From the NCBI GenBank assembly GCA_024278415.1, contig JAJRTI010000973.1:1-13704 (forward strand): a DNA stretch of 13,704 bases, written 5' to 3'. Within the stretch, counting starts at the first letter, position 1. The number at the start of each line of letters is the position of its first letter. Below, one piece after another: positions 6,971 to 13,704 of this stretch. The notes beneath the pieces are model-generated. The model did no database searches and was not told the DNA's origin. It was given only the letters and a program-made list of their open reading frames with translations. The translations under genes were made by a program, and so were the position numbers. The stretch comes from Planctomycetota bacterium. GTDB taxonomy: Bacteria > Planctomycetota > Brocadiia > JAJRTI01.

Positions 6971-8241
6971 CGGGCATCGAGGTCATGCTACTCATCGGGG
7001 TGGTCGTCTTCCTGTTCACCGAGAGTTTCTTCTCCGGATCCGAGACCGCTATTGTGTCGGCCGACCGCGCGCAACTGCGCGCGGCCGCGCTCGAAGGCGA
7101 CCCACGCGCAACCGTGGCGGAACGGCTGCTGTCGCGCGTCGAGACGGTCCTCGGCACGACGCTCGTCGGCACGAACTTCGCCGTCTCGACCTCCACGTCC
7201 CTGGCTTCACTGCTCGTCGCGCACTACGTTCCCCAGCAATGGGAGACGCTCGCCACGACGGCCGTCATGACGCCGTTGATTCTCATCTTCGGCGAGATCG
7301 TCCCCAAGTCGATCTGCCGCGCCAATGCGTACCGGCTGACCCTCTTCATCGCCCGGCCGTTGCGCTACGCACAGCTTGGCCTCTATCCGTTCGTGTGGTT
7401 CGTGAGCAAGGTTGCGGACCGGCTGCTGCGCGTGGTCGGGGCCGGCAAGATCGATACGGAGCACAGCCTCAGCCGCGAGGAACTGGTCGTGCTGGCTGAG
7501 ATTAGCCAAGAGCACGGCGCGCTCGCGCCCCAAGAGCGCCGCATGATCGAACGCCTCTTCGCGCTGAACGAACGCCCAGTGAGCACGGCCATGGTGCCGC
7601 TTGTCGACGTGGCCGCGGTCGACGCCACGGCCCCCTGCAACGCGGTCAAGGAGTTGGCCGCGCGGACGGGTTTCGCGCGCTTCCCGGTGTATGAAGGCCG
7701 CGTCGACAACATTGTGGGCATCGTCGCGCTGGTGGACGTGCTGTTCGCGGAAGCTCGCGGGGAGGACACGGCCGAGTCGGGGCTCGCGCCGTTCATCCGG
7801 CGCGATGTGATGTTCGTGCCGGAGACCAAGCCCATCGGCCCGCTGCTGCGCGAGTTGCAGACCAGCCGCACGCCCATGGTCGTGGTGGTCGACGAACACG
7901 GGGGCGTCGTCGGCATGGTGTCGCGGGAGGACATCGTCGAGGAAGTGGTAGGCGACATCCGCGACGAGCGCGACCGCGCGCCGACGCTCGTCTCGACGCA
8001 GGGCGGCCGCGCATTCGAGTGCGAGGGCCGGATGGAGATCGACGACCTGGCGGCCGCGCTCGAAATCACAATCGACAAGGAGGGGTTCGAGACGGTTTCG
8101 GGACTCGTGATGAAGCTCGCGGGCCGCATCCCCCAAGCCGGCGATACGTTCGAGTTCGAGGGCACGCGCATCGAGGTGCTCGACGCGGACCGACGCCGCG
8201 TCAAGCGCGTACGGTTCGTGAGGGAGACGGAAGGGGAGTGA
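6967..8241 (+). CDS. CNNM/CorC-family membrane protein with CBS pair (second of two)
   Basis: The ATG lies inside the end of the preceding gene (ATGA overlap), so the two are translationally coupled. The 424-residue product has the same domain order: CNNM membrane domain (about 1-155) with FFSGSETAIV (21-30) and FGEIVPKS (108-115), CBS pair (about 205-330) with DEHGGVVGMVSREDIVEEVVGD, and CorC_HlyC domain (about 340-420). The first CBS entry reads TAMVPLVDVAAVD, so the usual MTPR sequence of the first copy is lost, suggesting altered nucleotide or regulatory behaviour. Sequence identity between the two appears modest apart from the motifs, so they are old paralogues. Paired CNNM genes of this sort may form a hetero-dimeric transporter; that is inference. 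It ends 27 bases from the end of a convergent gene. Confidence 0.93.
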   Translation: MTGIEVMLLIGVVVFLFTESFFSGSETAIVSADRAQLRAAALEGDPRATVAERLLSRVETVLGTTLVGTNFAVSTSTSLASLLVAHYVPQQWETLATTAVMTPLILIFGEIVPKSICRANAYRLTLFIARPLRYAQLGLYPFVWFVSKVADRLLRVVGAGKIDTEHSLSREELVVLAEISQEHGALAPQERRMIERLFALNERPVSTAMVPLVDVAAVDATAPCNAVKELAARTGFARFPVYEGRVDNIVGIVALVDVLFAEARGEDTAESGLAPFIRRDVMFVPETKPIGPLLRELQTSRTPMVVVVDEHGGVVGMVSREDIVEEVVGDIRDERDRAPTLVSTQGGRAFECEGRMEIDDLAAALEITIDKEGFETVSGLVMKLAGRIPQAGDTFEFEGTRIEVLDADRRRVKRVRFVRETEGE

Positions 8242-8268
8242 CGGCCAACAGGGCCGCGCCGGGCGATC

Positions 8269-11109
8269 TCACCCCGCCGCGATGACCGGCTGCCCCTCGA
8301 TGGAGCCCTCCACGACCATCTCGAGGAACACCTGCTCCCCAGTCGCGAGCTTGCCCTCCCGCTCGTTCACGCGCAGAAGAATGCCCGCCGTGTCCGTGCC
8401 GTAGAGCGGCGCCTTGCGCTGGAGGATCGTGGCGATGGCGCGCTCCGCGTACGTGCGCGCGTCGGCGATGGTCTCGAACTCACGCTTCTCCTGCGACGTG
8501 TGCACGAGGTAGTCGCCCACGTCGCTCGGGCGAATGGTCGCCCGCTCGGACACGACGACCTTGCTCGTGATCGCACCGATCGCGTTCGCCACGTCCGCGT
8601 GCTCCGGGATGAGCACCTGGGCCGAGAGGAGTTCGGCCACGGCCGGCATGAAGGACTGCGCCGGCGCGCCGATGCCCACGATGGGCTTGCCCACCTCGAA
8701 ACGGCACGCAAACTCGTCGCCGCGCTTGCCCTCGAATAAGTTGTCGAGGAACAACCGGCACACGTCGCAGGATTCGAGCGCTTTGGGATCGGCGGACAGG
8801 CTCACGTAGCGCCGAATGATCTCCATGCTCAGCCGGCGCACGATCTCTCGGCGAATGCGCTCCGCAACCTCCTGGGCCGGCTGATGGAGGATCGTGGCGA
8901 GGATCTCCATCGCCTTGGCGGCCGCGCCTCGGTCCCAAGCCACGTACTCGCCGTCGTAGTGGAGCACGTACGTCGGCGTGGCTGCGGCGCGGCGCACGTA
9001 GCCCAACTCCTCGAGGCGCTTCGTGCGCAGCAGCGACGGCGCCATGTAACCAAGCTGGCGCGTGAGGTCCAGGCGCGAGCGCGGGCCATGGGCCAGTGCG
9101 TCCGCGATCTCGCGCTCGCGTTCGTCCAAGTGCGCGCGGCCGTTCGCCTGCACGAGCACGAAGAAGTCGAGGTGGTCGAGCGTGGGCGGGCTGTGCTCGG
9201 CCGCGGCGAGCACGCGGTCCAACTCCTCTTCCACGTGTTCGGATTGGCTGGCCAGATACGCCAGCGGCACCACGCGTTGGGGGCCAAGCGTCATGTTGCC
9301 ATCGCGGTCGAGGCTCACGAGGCTGTCGCCGCCCAGGCCGGTCGTGAGCATGTCCACCGCGTCGACGCTCGTGCGCCATGGGCCGACTTGCGCGCCTTCG
9401 GGGCTCACCGCGACGCGGCCGTCCTTGATCAGCGCGGTGTCGGTGGTCGTGCCGCCCATGTCGATGGCCACGGCCTCTTTCTCGCCGGTGAGGAACACCG
9501 CGCCGGTCGCGCTCGCGGCGGGGCCGGACAGAATCGTCTCGATGGGCCGCTGCCGCGCGACGCTCTCGCTCACGAGCGTGCCGTCACCCTTGACGACCAT
9601 GACGGCCGCGTCGATGCCGAGGTGGCGCAGCGCGGCCTTGACCGAATCGATGAGCGACTGGATGACCGGCAGCAGCTTCGCATTCAACGCCGCGGTGTGG
9701 GCGCGCTTGATGAAGTCGAGCCGCGACGACAGTTCGTGGCCGCAGACGACGGGCACGGGCTCCGCTCCGGCCGCCTGCGCCACGTCCGCCACGAGCGCCT
9801 TGAGCCGCAGTTCGTGCTTGGGGTTCATCGTGCCGCCAAAGCCGGAGATTGCGATCGCGTCGACGTGGTCCTCGCCGATGAGCCGGGCGATGGCCTGGCG
9901 CGCGGCCGTTTCATCAAGCGGCGCGGTCTCGCGGCCGGTGATGTCGATGCGGCCGGGCACGATGCAGAGCGGGTTGACGTTGATCTGCTTCGCCGCACTC
10001 TCCAAGTGCGGCATGAGCAACAGGCCCACGCGGCCGCCGCGGCCCTCGACGATCGCGTTCGTCGCGAGCGTCGTGGACAAGCAGACCATCTCGATCTTGG
10101 CGAACTGATCCGCGTCGAGTTGCTGCACGGACGCCACGATCCCCACGGCGTAGTCGTGCGGCGTCGTGAGCGCCTTGGCCGTGCAGAGCGTCTGCCCGTG
10201 CTCGAAGTCGTACAGCGCGCTGTCGGTGTAAGTCCCTCCCGCGTCGATGCCAAGCCCCAGGCTCGGCCGGCGGGTGGCGGCTGTCTCGGCAGGAGCGCTT
10301 GCGGCCACTTCGATGATCTCATGGACCGGTCCCGACTGGCTCGTCACGTCGCTCCGCCGCTCCATGGGCACGGATTCGAACAGGTCGTTTTTGCCGGAGC
10401 CGATGACCTTGTGTCCCGGTGGCACGACGAGGAAATCGTCCCGCGGCCAGTCGCCGGCGAGGAGCATCTCGATCAGACGCAAGCTCCCCTGGAGGCGCTC
10501 GAACTCCCAGCCGACCTCGTCCGCGATCTCGCGCGTATACTCCGCGTACGTCTCGATCTCGCCCAAGCCATGGTCGATAAACGCGGCGCGGGAGTAGTTC
10601 TTCTTCCACTGGTCGAAGAAGCGCACGATGTACGCGGCGTTGTCGTCGCCAAAGCGCTTCGCGTAGCCGGCAAACTTCGGGTTTTGGCGCACCGCGGCCT
10701 CGTCGTCGAGCTTGCGCATCTTCATCTGCGGGCCGGACTTTTTCTCGAACCAGCCGGAGGTGATGTAGTACGTGCCGGGGTGTTCCGCGAACTGTCGGCG
10801 GTATTCGTGCCGCGAGCCGAGGAAGATCGCGATGCAGTCGTGTGCGCGGGGAATGACGATCGGCTTGGATTTGGCGCGCAGGCCCACGATGCCGCGGCCG
10901 CACATGCCGTAGCACAGCAGCACCGCGTCGAGCGGCTCCACGTCCGCCCGGTCGATGGCCTCCTGCGCGCGGCGGCGTAGTTCGTTGGGCGCGGCGTGCA
11001 AGCCGGCGTCGAGCAGTTCGATCTCGATTTCGTTTTCACAGCGCTCTGCCGCGGCTCGCAGTTCGCGGTCGAACACACCGCAGGCCAGCGCTTTCAGTCG
11101 TTGAGGCAT
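8269..11109 (-). CDS. DUF1638 fused to a hydantoinase/oxoprolinase-type ASKHA ATPase
   Basis: The 946-residue protein joins two families. Residues 1-235 match DUF1638: GVFDREL (11-17), the GLH motif (36-38), CYGMCGRGIVGL (66-77), IPRAHDCIAIFLGSR (86-100) and GTYYITSGW (112-120). After a linker, residues 283-946 match hydantoinase/N-methylhydantoinase A. LGIDAGGTYTDSAL (286-299) and VAIDMGGTTTDTAL (547-560) are the two phosphate-binding motifs, LSTTLATNAIVEGRGGRVG (344-362) is a family signature, and GIGAPAQSF (812-820) is near the adenosine motif. A segment at about 660-715 resembles a winged helix. The ATPase fold looks complete. The reaction is unknown: no HyuB-like partner lies next to it, so a classical hydantoinase or oxoprolinase is not supported. 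DUF1638 genes occur, from memory, near corrinoid methyltransferase genes, so an ATP-driven activator role is possible. The ATG at 11109 has no strong Shine-Dalgarno. Confidence 0.88.
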   Translation of the reverse strand: MPQRLKALACGVFDRELRAAAERCENEIEIELLDAGLHAAPNELRRRAQEAIDRADVEPLDAVLLCYGMCGRGIVGLRAKSKPIVIPRAHDCIAIFLGSRHEYRRQFAEHPGTYYITSGWFEKKSGPQMKMRKLDDEAAVRQNPKFAGYAKRFGDDNAAYIVRFFDQWKKNYSRAAFIDHGLGEIETYAEYTREIADEVGWEFERLQGSLRLIEMLLAGDWPRDDFLVVPPGHKVIGSGKNDLFESVPMERRSDVTSQSGPVHEIIEVAASAPAETAATRRPSLGLGIDAGGTYTDSALYDFEHGQTLCTAKALTTPHDYAVGIVASVQQLDADQFAKIEMVCLSTTLATNAIVEGRGGRVGLLLMPHLESAAKQINVNPLCIVPGRIDITGRETAPLDETAARQAIARLIGEDHVDAIAISGFGGTMNPKHELRLKALVADVAQAAGAEPVPVVCGHELSSRLDFIKRAHTAALNAKLLPVIQSLIDSVKAALRHLGIDAAVMVVKGDGTLVSESVARQRPIETILSGPAASATGAVFLTGEKEAVAIDMGGTTTDTALIKDGRVAVSPEGAQVGPWRTSVDAVDMLTTGLGGDSLVSLDRDGNMTLGPQRVVPLAYLASQSEHVEEELDRVLAAAEHSPPTLDHLDFFVLVQANGRAHLDEREREIADALAHGPRSRLDLTRQLGYMAPSLLRTKRLEELGYVRRAAATPTYVLHYDGEYVAWDRGAAAKAMEILATILHQPAQEVAERIRREIVRRLSMEIIRRYVSLSADPKALESCDVCRLFLDNLFEGKRGDEFACRFEVGKPIVGIGAPAQSFMPAVAELLSAQVLIPEHADVANAIGAITSKVVVSERATIRPSDVGDYLVHTSQEKREFETIADARTYAERAIATILQRKAPLYGTDTAGILLRVNEREGKLATGEQVFLEMVVEGSIEGQPVIAAG

Positions 11110-11120
11110 GGGACATCCAA

Positions 11121-11127
11121 GGGGGGG
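11121..11127. repeat. Run of seven G between DUF502 and the DUF1638 fusion
   Basis: A G7 tract (C7 on the coding strand) directly follows the DUF502 stop codon, in the 18-base spacer. Being outside both frames it cannot cause frame switching, but its length could alter the spacing before the next start. Sequencing error in such runs is also common. Confidence 0.6.
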
Positions 11128-11964
11128 TTATTCTTCGCGAGGCGAATCGGTCGGCTCCGGCGGGCTGGGCTCGCTGGAGTCATCGAGGCCTGGGAGGGGC
11201 GGGAGTGCTGGCGGAGGCTCGGCGTAGCGCGGCACTTGGCTGGCAGGCGGGATGACGCCCCCGGTGATCGTGTAGCGAAATGCCTGGTCGATGGTCATGT
11301 CCAACTCCACGACTTCGCGCTCAGGCACCATGATGACGTAGCCGGTGACGGGCGTGGGCGAGCTGGGGATGAAAATGCTCACCATGCGTTCGCCGGCCGC
11401 GCGGGCCACGTCTCGCATGCCGTCGCCCGTGATGAAACCAATGGAGTAGATGCCCGGCCGCGGGTACTGCACCGCCACGACGCGGTTGAATTTGACCGTC
11501 TCATCGCGGAAGAAGAAGGCCGTGAGTTGCTTCGCATGCGGGTAGATCGTCTTGACCACTGGGAATTGCGTCAGCATGCGGTCGCCGAGCGCGAAGAGCT
11601 TCCTGCCGACGAACGAACGCAGCGTGTGCCCCACGAAGTAGATCGCGACGCACGCGATCACGACGCCGAACAGCGTGCCGATGTAGCCGGGATACTTCTC
11701 ATCGAGGCGCTTGTTGAACTCCTCTTGGTTTTTCACCCATTCCGGTTTCCAATGGAACACGCGCACAAGCATCCGCTTGCCGGCGTCGCTGCGGAACTGC
11801 CGCTTGATGAAGCGGTTCGTGGGCACGCCAATGGAGTTGTCGACAAATTTGTAGATCTGGATGAGGATGAAGATCGTGAGGATGGCCGGAAAGAGGGCGC
11901 CGAGGCCGGCCAAGAACGACCGCCTAAAGTCGGAGCGAAACGTTTCCCTTTTGCTCGCTGCCAT
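11128..11964 (-). CDS. DUF502 (COV-like) membrane protein
   Basis: The 278-residue product belongs to DUF502, a family of bacterial membrane proteins that also includes plant COV proteins; its biochemical role is unknown. Two membrane segments are visible, about residues 17-39 and 92-112. The family signature is IPSSPTPVTGYVIMVP followed by EVVELDMTIDQAFRYTITGGV (199-237). The C-terminal 40 residues are Pro/Ser/Glu-rich and probably disordered. A segment between the helices (50-90) is longer and more basic than I expect for the family. An alternative GTG start at 11988 would add eight residues; the ATG at 11964 is preferred because it begins the usual basic N-terminus, though neither has a strong ribosome site. 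It is the first gene of a two-gene unit, ending 18 bases before the DUF1638 fusion. Confidence 0.88.
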   Translation of the reverse strand: MAASKRETFRSDFRRSFLAGLGALFPAILTIFILIQIYKFVDNSIGVPTNRFIKRQFRSDAGKRMLVRVFHWKPEWVKNQEEFNKRLDEKYPGYIGTLFGVVIACVAIYFVGHTLRSFVGRKLFALGDRMLTQFPVVKTIYPHAKQLTAFFFRDETVKFNRVVAVQYPRPGIYSIGFITGDGMRDVARAAGERMVSIFIPSSPTPVTGYVIMVPEREVVELDMTIDQAFRYTITGGVIPPASQVPRYAEPPPALPPLPGLDDSSEPSPPEPTDSPREE

Positions 11965-12030
11965 GGTGCAAAGCCTGGTCAATGCCACGGAAAGAGTTTG
12001 GGGCCCTCAGGCCGCGCGATTCCACAGCGT

Positions 12031-12059
12031 ATTGTACTTGCGCTTGCGCGTTGGATCAA
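12031..12059 (-). promoter_or_regulatory. Candidate sigma70 promoter of the DUF502-DUF1638 operon
   Basis: On the minus strand TTGATC (12054-12059) and TACAAT (12031-12036) are exactly 17 bases apart, matching the consensus at four and five positions. Transcription would begin near 12024, leaving a leader of about 60 bases before the ATG at 11964. This is one of the two best promoter matches in the window. Confidence 0.5.
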
Positions 12060-12063
12060 GACG

Positions 12064-12085
12064 CACCGGCTGTCTCGCGCCGGTG
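12064..12085. repeat. Inverted repeat upstream of the DUF502 promoter
   Basis: CACCGGC (12064-12070) and GCCGGTG (12079-12085) are perfect seven-base arms separated by eight bases. It begins five bases upstream of the -35 box of the DUF502 promoter, a position that would suit a transcription factor site. No T run follows on either strand. Confidence 0.35.
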
Positions 12086-12302
12086 AAGGCGCGCGAGTGC
12101 GCGGCGATGCTGCTGACGGCGAAGCAGAACTTGCGCGCGCGGGCGAAGCGCTTGTGCCCCGGCGCAGCGCCGCGTTTCGGACACGTTTGATTCGGCTTCC
12201 TGGTTTGGGAATGGACCGTCGCGCCGCGGTTGGGCTTCAGTCCATCACGAGAGTATTCCAGCCTTGCCTGGCCACCTCTTTTCCGCCAATCGCCCTACGC
12301 GG

Positions 12303-12320
12303 AACTGTTCCCGCACAGTT
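12303..12320. promoter_or_regulatory. Inverted repeat upstream of the SPOR gene promoter
   Basis: AACTGT (12303-12308) and ACAGTT (12315-12320) are separated by six bases and lie 35 bases before the -35 box of the rightward promoter. GGAACTGTTCC (12301-12311) is a second, overlapping dyad. These are short and may be chance, but the position suits an activator or repressor. Confidence 0.3.
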
Positions 12321-12355
12321 TGAAACGTGTGTCAGAGCTGTGCGGCATTGTTTGT

Positions 12356-12384
12356 TTGACAATGATACTGCCCTATGGTATACC
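12356..12384 (+). promoter_or_regulatory. Sigma70-type promoter for the SPOR-domain gene
   Basis: A perfect TTGACA (12356-12361) is followed after 17 bases by TATACC (12379-12384). Transcription would start near 12391. This is the best promoter match in the window and the surrounding 100 bases are clearly AT-richer than the genes. Confidence 0.6.
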
Positions 12385-12390
12385 AGGACA

Positions 12391-12601
12391 CGTTGCTAGC
12401 ACAAGTTGTTGTGGTATTGGCGTCTTTTCGGCGCACATATCGCATGTTGTGGGCCTAAGGCTCTGGGCTACAAGCACTTGTGCGAGACGGCTCGAATTCG
12501 CCGCGGAGGCCTATTCCAGCGGCCGTGGAGCCGTGCGAGGATTGAAGAGTACGAGCCACGGGTTCTGTCCACGATCATTCGGCATTCGCCGGAGAGAGAT
12601 A
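12391..12601 (+). other. Long 5' leader of the SPOR-domain gene
   Basis: About 210 bases separate the predicted transcription start from the ATG. Complementary segments GCACAAGT (12399-12406) and ACTTGTGC (12476-12483) could pair, and CGGC-TCGAATTC-GCCG near 12488-12505 is a further dyad. No known riboswitch or tRNA was recognised. The SPOR reading frame is open through this leader, but it lacks the codon character of the neighbouring genes, so I treat it as untranslated. Confidence 0.35.
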
Positions 12602-13441
12602 ATGGCAAATAAGGTTAACCCGCCCACCGGCCAGAAGACGACAACGCCAAAGGACCGGAAGGCTGCTTACAAGCCTCGGCGCCACGTGGGCTCCTCGGCG
12701 GACTTCGTGCAAACAGCGCCGGTCATCGGCAGCACTTCGCTGCCGCCCAAGCCGACGATCACGCCCACCCTCGAGGGAAAGTCCGCATCTGCCCGGTCAG
12801 AGGCTGAGCCCAAGCCTGAAGCCCAGGCGCCGCAGCCGCTGCCAGCAGCGCATGAGCCGGTCCGATCCGACTCTGGCATGTTCACGTTCCGCATGAAGCA
12901 AGAGACGCTGGTGCTACTCGCGTTGGTGGTGTGCAGCCTCCTGCTCGGAGCCTTCATCCTCGGACATCGGGTGGGCAAGTTCCGAGCGGAATCGAAGATG
13001 GCCCGCGAAGACTCCGCGCGTGCGGCGAAGAAGGCGGTCTCGAACAAGGGCACGCTCTCGTCTGGATCTCGCAAGACGGCGAACCGCGTGATCCAGATCG
13101 GATCGCGCAACCCTGCGCTGCCCCCGACTCCCACACCGAAAAAGCGCACTCCGGCCGCCGCGCCGGCAGGCACCTCAGGGGTCTGGACCCTCTGCGTCAT
13201 CACCTACACGGCCTCACAGGAGGATCGTGCGGAGCAACTCAGGCGCGTGCTATCCGAGGCCGTCCCGGCGCAGTACAAAGTATTCATCAAGCGCAGTGGC
13301 AACCGGCGCCTCGTCTGTGTGGGGCACTTCAACTCGTCGCGGGATCCCGTCCTCATGGAATTGAAATCAACGGTGAGCAAGCTGAAGTTCGAAGGCAAAC
13401 AGCAGTTCCGGGACTGCTACCCGGTGCGGCTCAAACAGTAG
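12602..13441 (+). CDS. Single-pass membrane protein with C-terminal SPOR-like domain
   Basis: The 279-residue protein starts at the ATG at 12602, seven bases after GGAG; the frame is open upstream but without a convincing earlier start. Residues 1-100 are hydrophilic and rich in Pro, Lys and Ala, presumably cytoplasmic and disordered. One membrane helix spans about 102-121 (LVLLALVVCSLLLGAFILG) followed by basic residues. A Ser/Lys/Pro-rich linker leads to a domain at about 194-278 (VWTLCVITYTASQEDRAEQL to the end, CYPVRLKQ), whose strand-helix-strand pattern resembles SPOR. SPOR domains bind peptidoglycan glycan strands lacking stem peptides and usually mark division or cell-wall proteins. 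The basic cluster after the helix (HRVGKFR) is at odds with the positive-inside rule if the C-terminus is periplasmic, so topology is not certain. No neighbour gives further context. Confidence 0.72.
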   Translation: MANKVNPPTGQKTTTPKDRKAAYKPRRHVGSSADFVQTAPVIGSTSLPPKPTITPTLEGKSASARSEAEPKPEAQAPQPLPAAHEPVRSDSGMFTFRMKQETLVLLALVVCSLLLGAFILGHRVGKFRAESKMAREDSARAAKKAVSNKGTLSSGSRKTANRVIQIGSRNPALPPTPTPKKRTPAAAPAGTSGVWTLCVITYTASQEDRAEQLRRVLSEAVPAQYKVFIKRSGNRRLVCVGHFNSSRDPVLMELKSTVSKLKFEGKQQFRDCYPVRLKQ

Positions 13442-13574
13442 GCGGGCGCTCGGGCATCTGGAGACGGCAGGGCGGGGATTTCACTCGCGCACGTATGCAG
13501 GCCTTGGCATGGGGGGGCGACGGCCTGCTCTTTACCCACATTTCAAGGATGGCTGCGGCGGGTGCCGGGGACCA

Positions 13575-13635
13575 GGAATCCCAACGGGATTCCGTCCTCC
13601 AGCCCAGGGTTGCGAGCGAAGCTCGCTACCCTGGG
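13575..13635. repeat. Twin-hairpin intergenic repeat
   Basis: Two hairpins lie side by side. GGAATCCC (13575-13582) and GGGATTCC (13586-13593) pair perfectly around an AAC loop. CCCAGGGT (13603-13610) and ACCCTGGG (13628-13635) enclose, after a T/T mismatch, GCGAGC/GCTCGC around a GAA loop. Similar 'AATCCCAACGGGATT ... CCCAGGGTTGCGAG' sequences are, from memory, scattered in PVC-type genomes; I cannot confirm copy number from one window. Confidence 0.7.
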
Positions 13636-13670
13636 TCGGTTGAGCGCGGTGCCCCACCCCCTTCCCTCTG

Positions 13671-13704
13671 CCTTTCCGATCCCGCACTTGCGGGATCGGA
13701 AAGG
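13671..13704. repeat. Perfect 16-bp-arm hairpin at the window end
   Basis: The arms 13671-13686 and 13689-13704 (CCTTTCCGATCCCGCA and its complement) match over all 16 bases with only CT between. The window ends exactly with the right arm, so the structure may be longer and a following T run cannot be checked. It could be the terminator of the SPOR gene or of a convergent gene beyond the edge, or a third part of the neighbouring repeat. Confidence 0.7.

Noticed and set aside
8884..10980. 698-codon plus-strand open frame opposite the DUF1638 fusion
   Set aside because: It is antisense to a gene with clear domain motifs, and its translation is a low-complexity Arg/His/Asp/Ala-rich shadow produced by GC-rich codons.
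12488..12505. tRNA T-arm-like sequence GGCTCGAATTCGCC
   Set aside because: It is part of a palindrome around GAATTC; no acceptor stem, anticodon arm or D arm could be built around it.
12230..12601. N-terminal extension of the SPOR protein by 124 codons
   Set aside because: The stretch is AT-richer, contains the best promoter of the window, and a clear ribosome site precedes the ATG at 12602.

Overview
This is a GC-rich bacterial window with dense coding and no sign of phage, plasmid or transposase genes. The organism cannot be named from the sequence. A groEL-groES-groEL cluster with two diverged GroELs, a fused MFS/spermidine-synthase-type membrane protein, a DUF1638-hydantoinase fusion and hairpin-forming intergenic repeats together suggest a member of Planctomycetota or a neighbouring PVC/FCB-type lineage (Hydrogenedentota, Lentisphaerota and similar). 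That placement is inference.

Layout from left to right. Positions 1-1024 (minus) hold the N-terminal part of a polytopic membrane protein of the fused MFS/spermidine synthase family, cut by the window edge. Next comes a strong terminator hairpin (1179-1218), then a minus-strand chaperonin operon read groEL (5012-3336), groES (3249-2962), groEL (2868-1249). The 638-base divergent region 5013-5650 has no convincing gene. It holds a candidate groE promoter, two operator-like 15-bp palindromes of the same design, another palindrome near the predicted transcription start, and a repeat/hairpin cluster. On the plus strand, 5651-8241 encodes two tandem CNNM/CorC-type membrane proteins with CBS domains; their reading frames overlap by 4 bases.

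Converging on these is a minus-strand two-gene operon: a DUF502 membrane protein (11964-11128) followed after 18 bases by a 946-residue fusion of DUF1638 with a hydantoinase/oxoprolinase-type ASKHA ATPase (11109-8269). The 637-base divergent region 11965-12601 contains a good sigma70-type promoter for each direction. The last gene (12602-13441, plus) is a single-pass membrane protein with a C-terminal SPOR-like domain. The final 263 bases carry three consecutive hairpins that look like dispersed intergenic repeats.

Two parts deserve most attention. One is the DUF1638-hydantoinase fusion, which has an apparent winged-helix insert and no HyuB partner. The other is the control region of the groE cluster, where no CIRCE element is visible but a different paired palindrome is. 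The remaining genes are recognisable housekeeping or envelope families.
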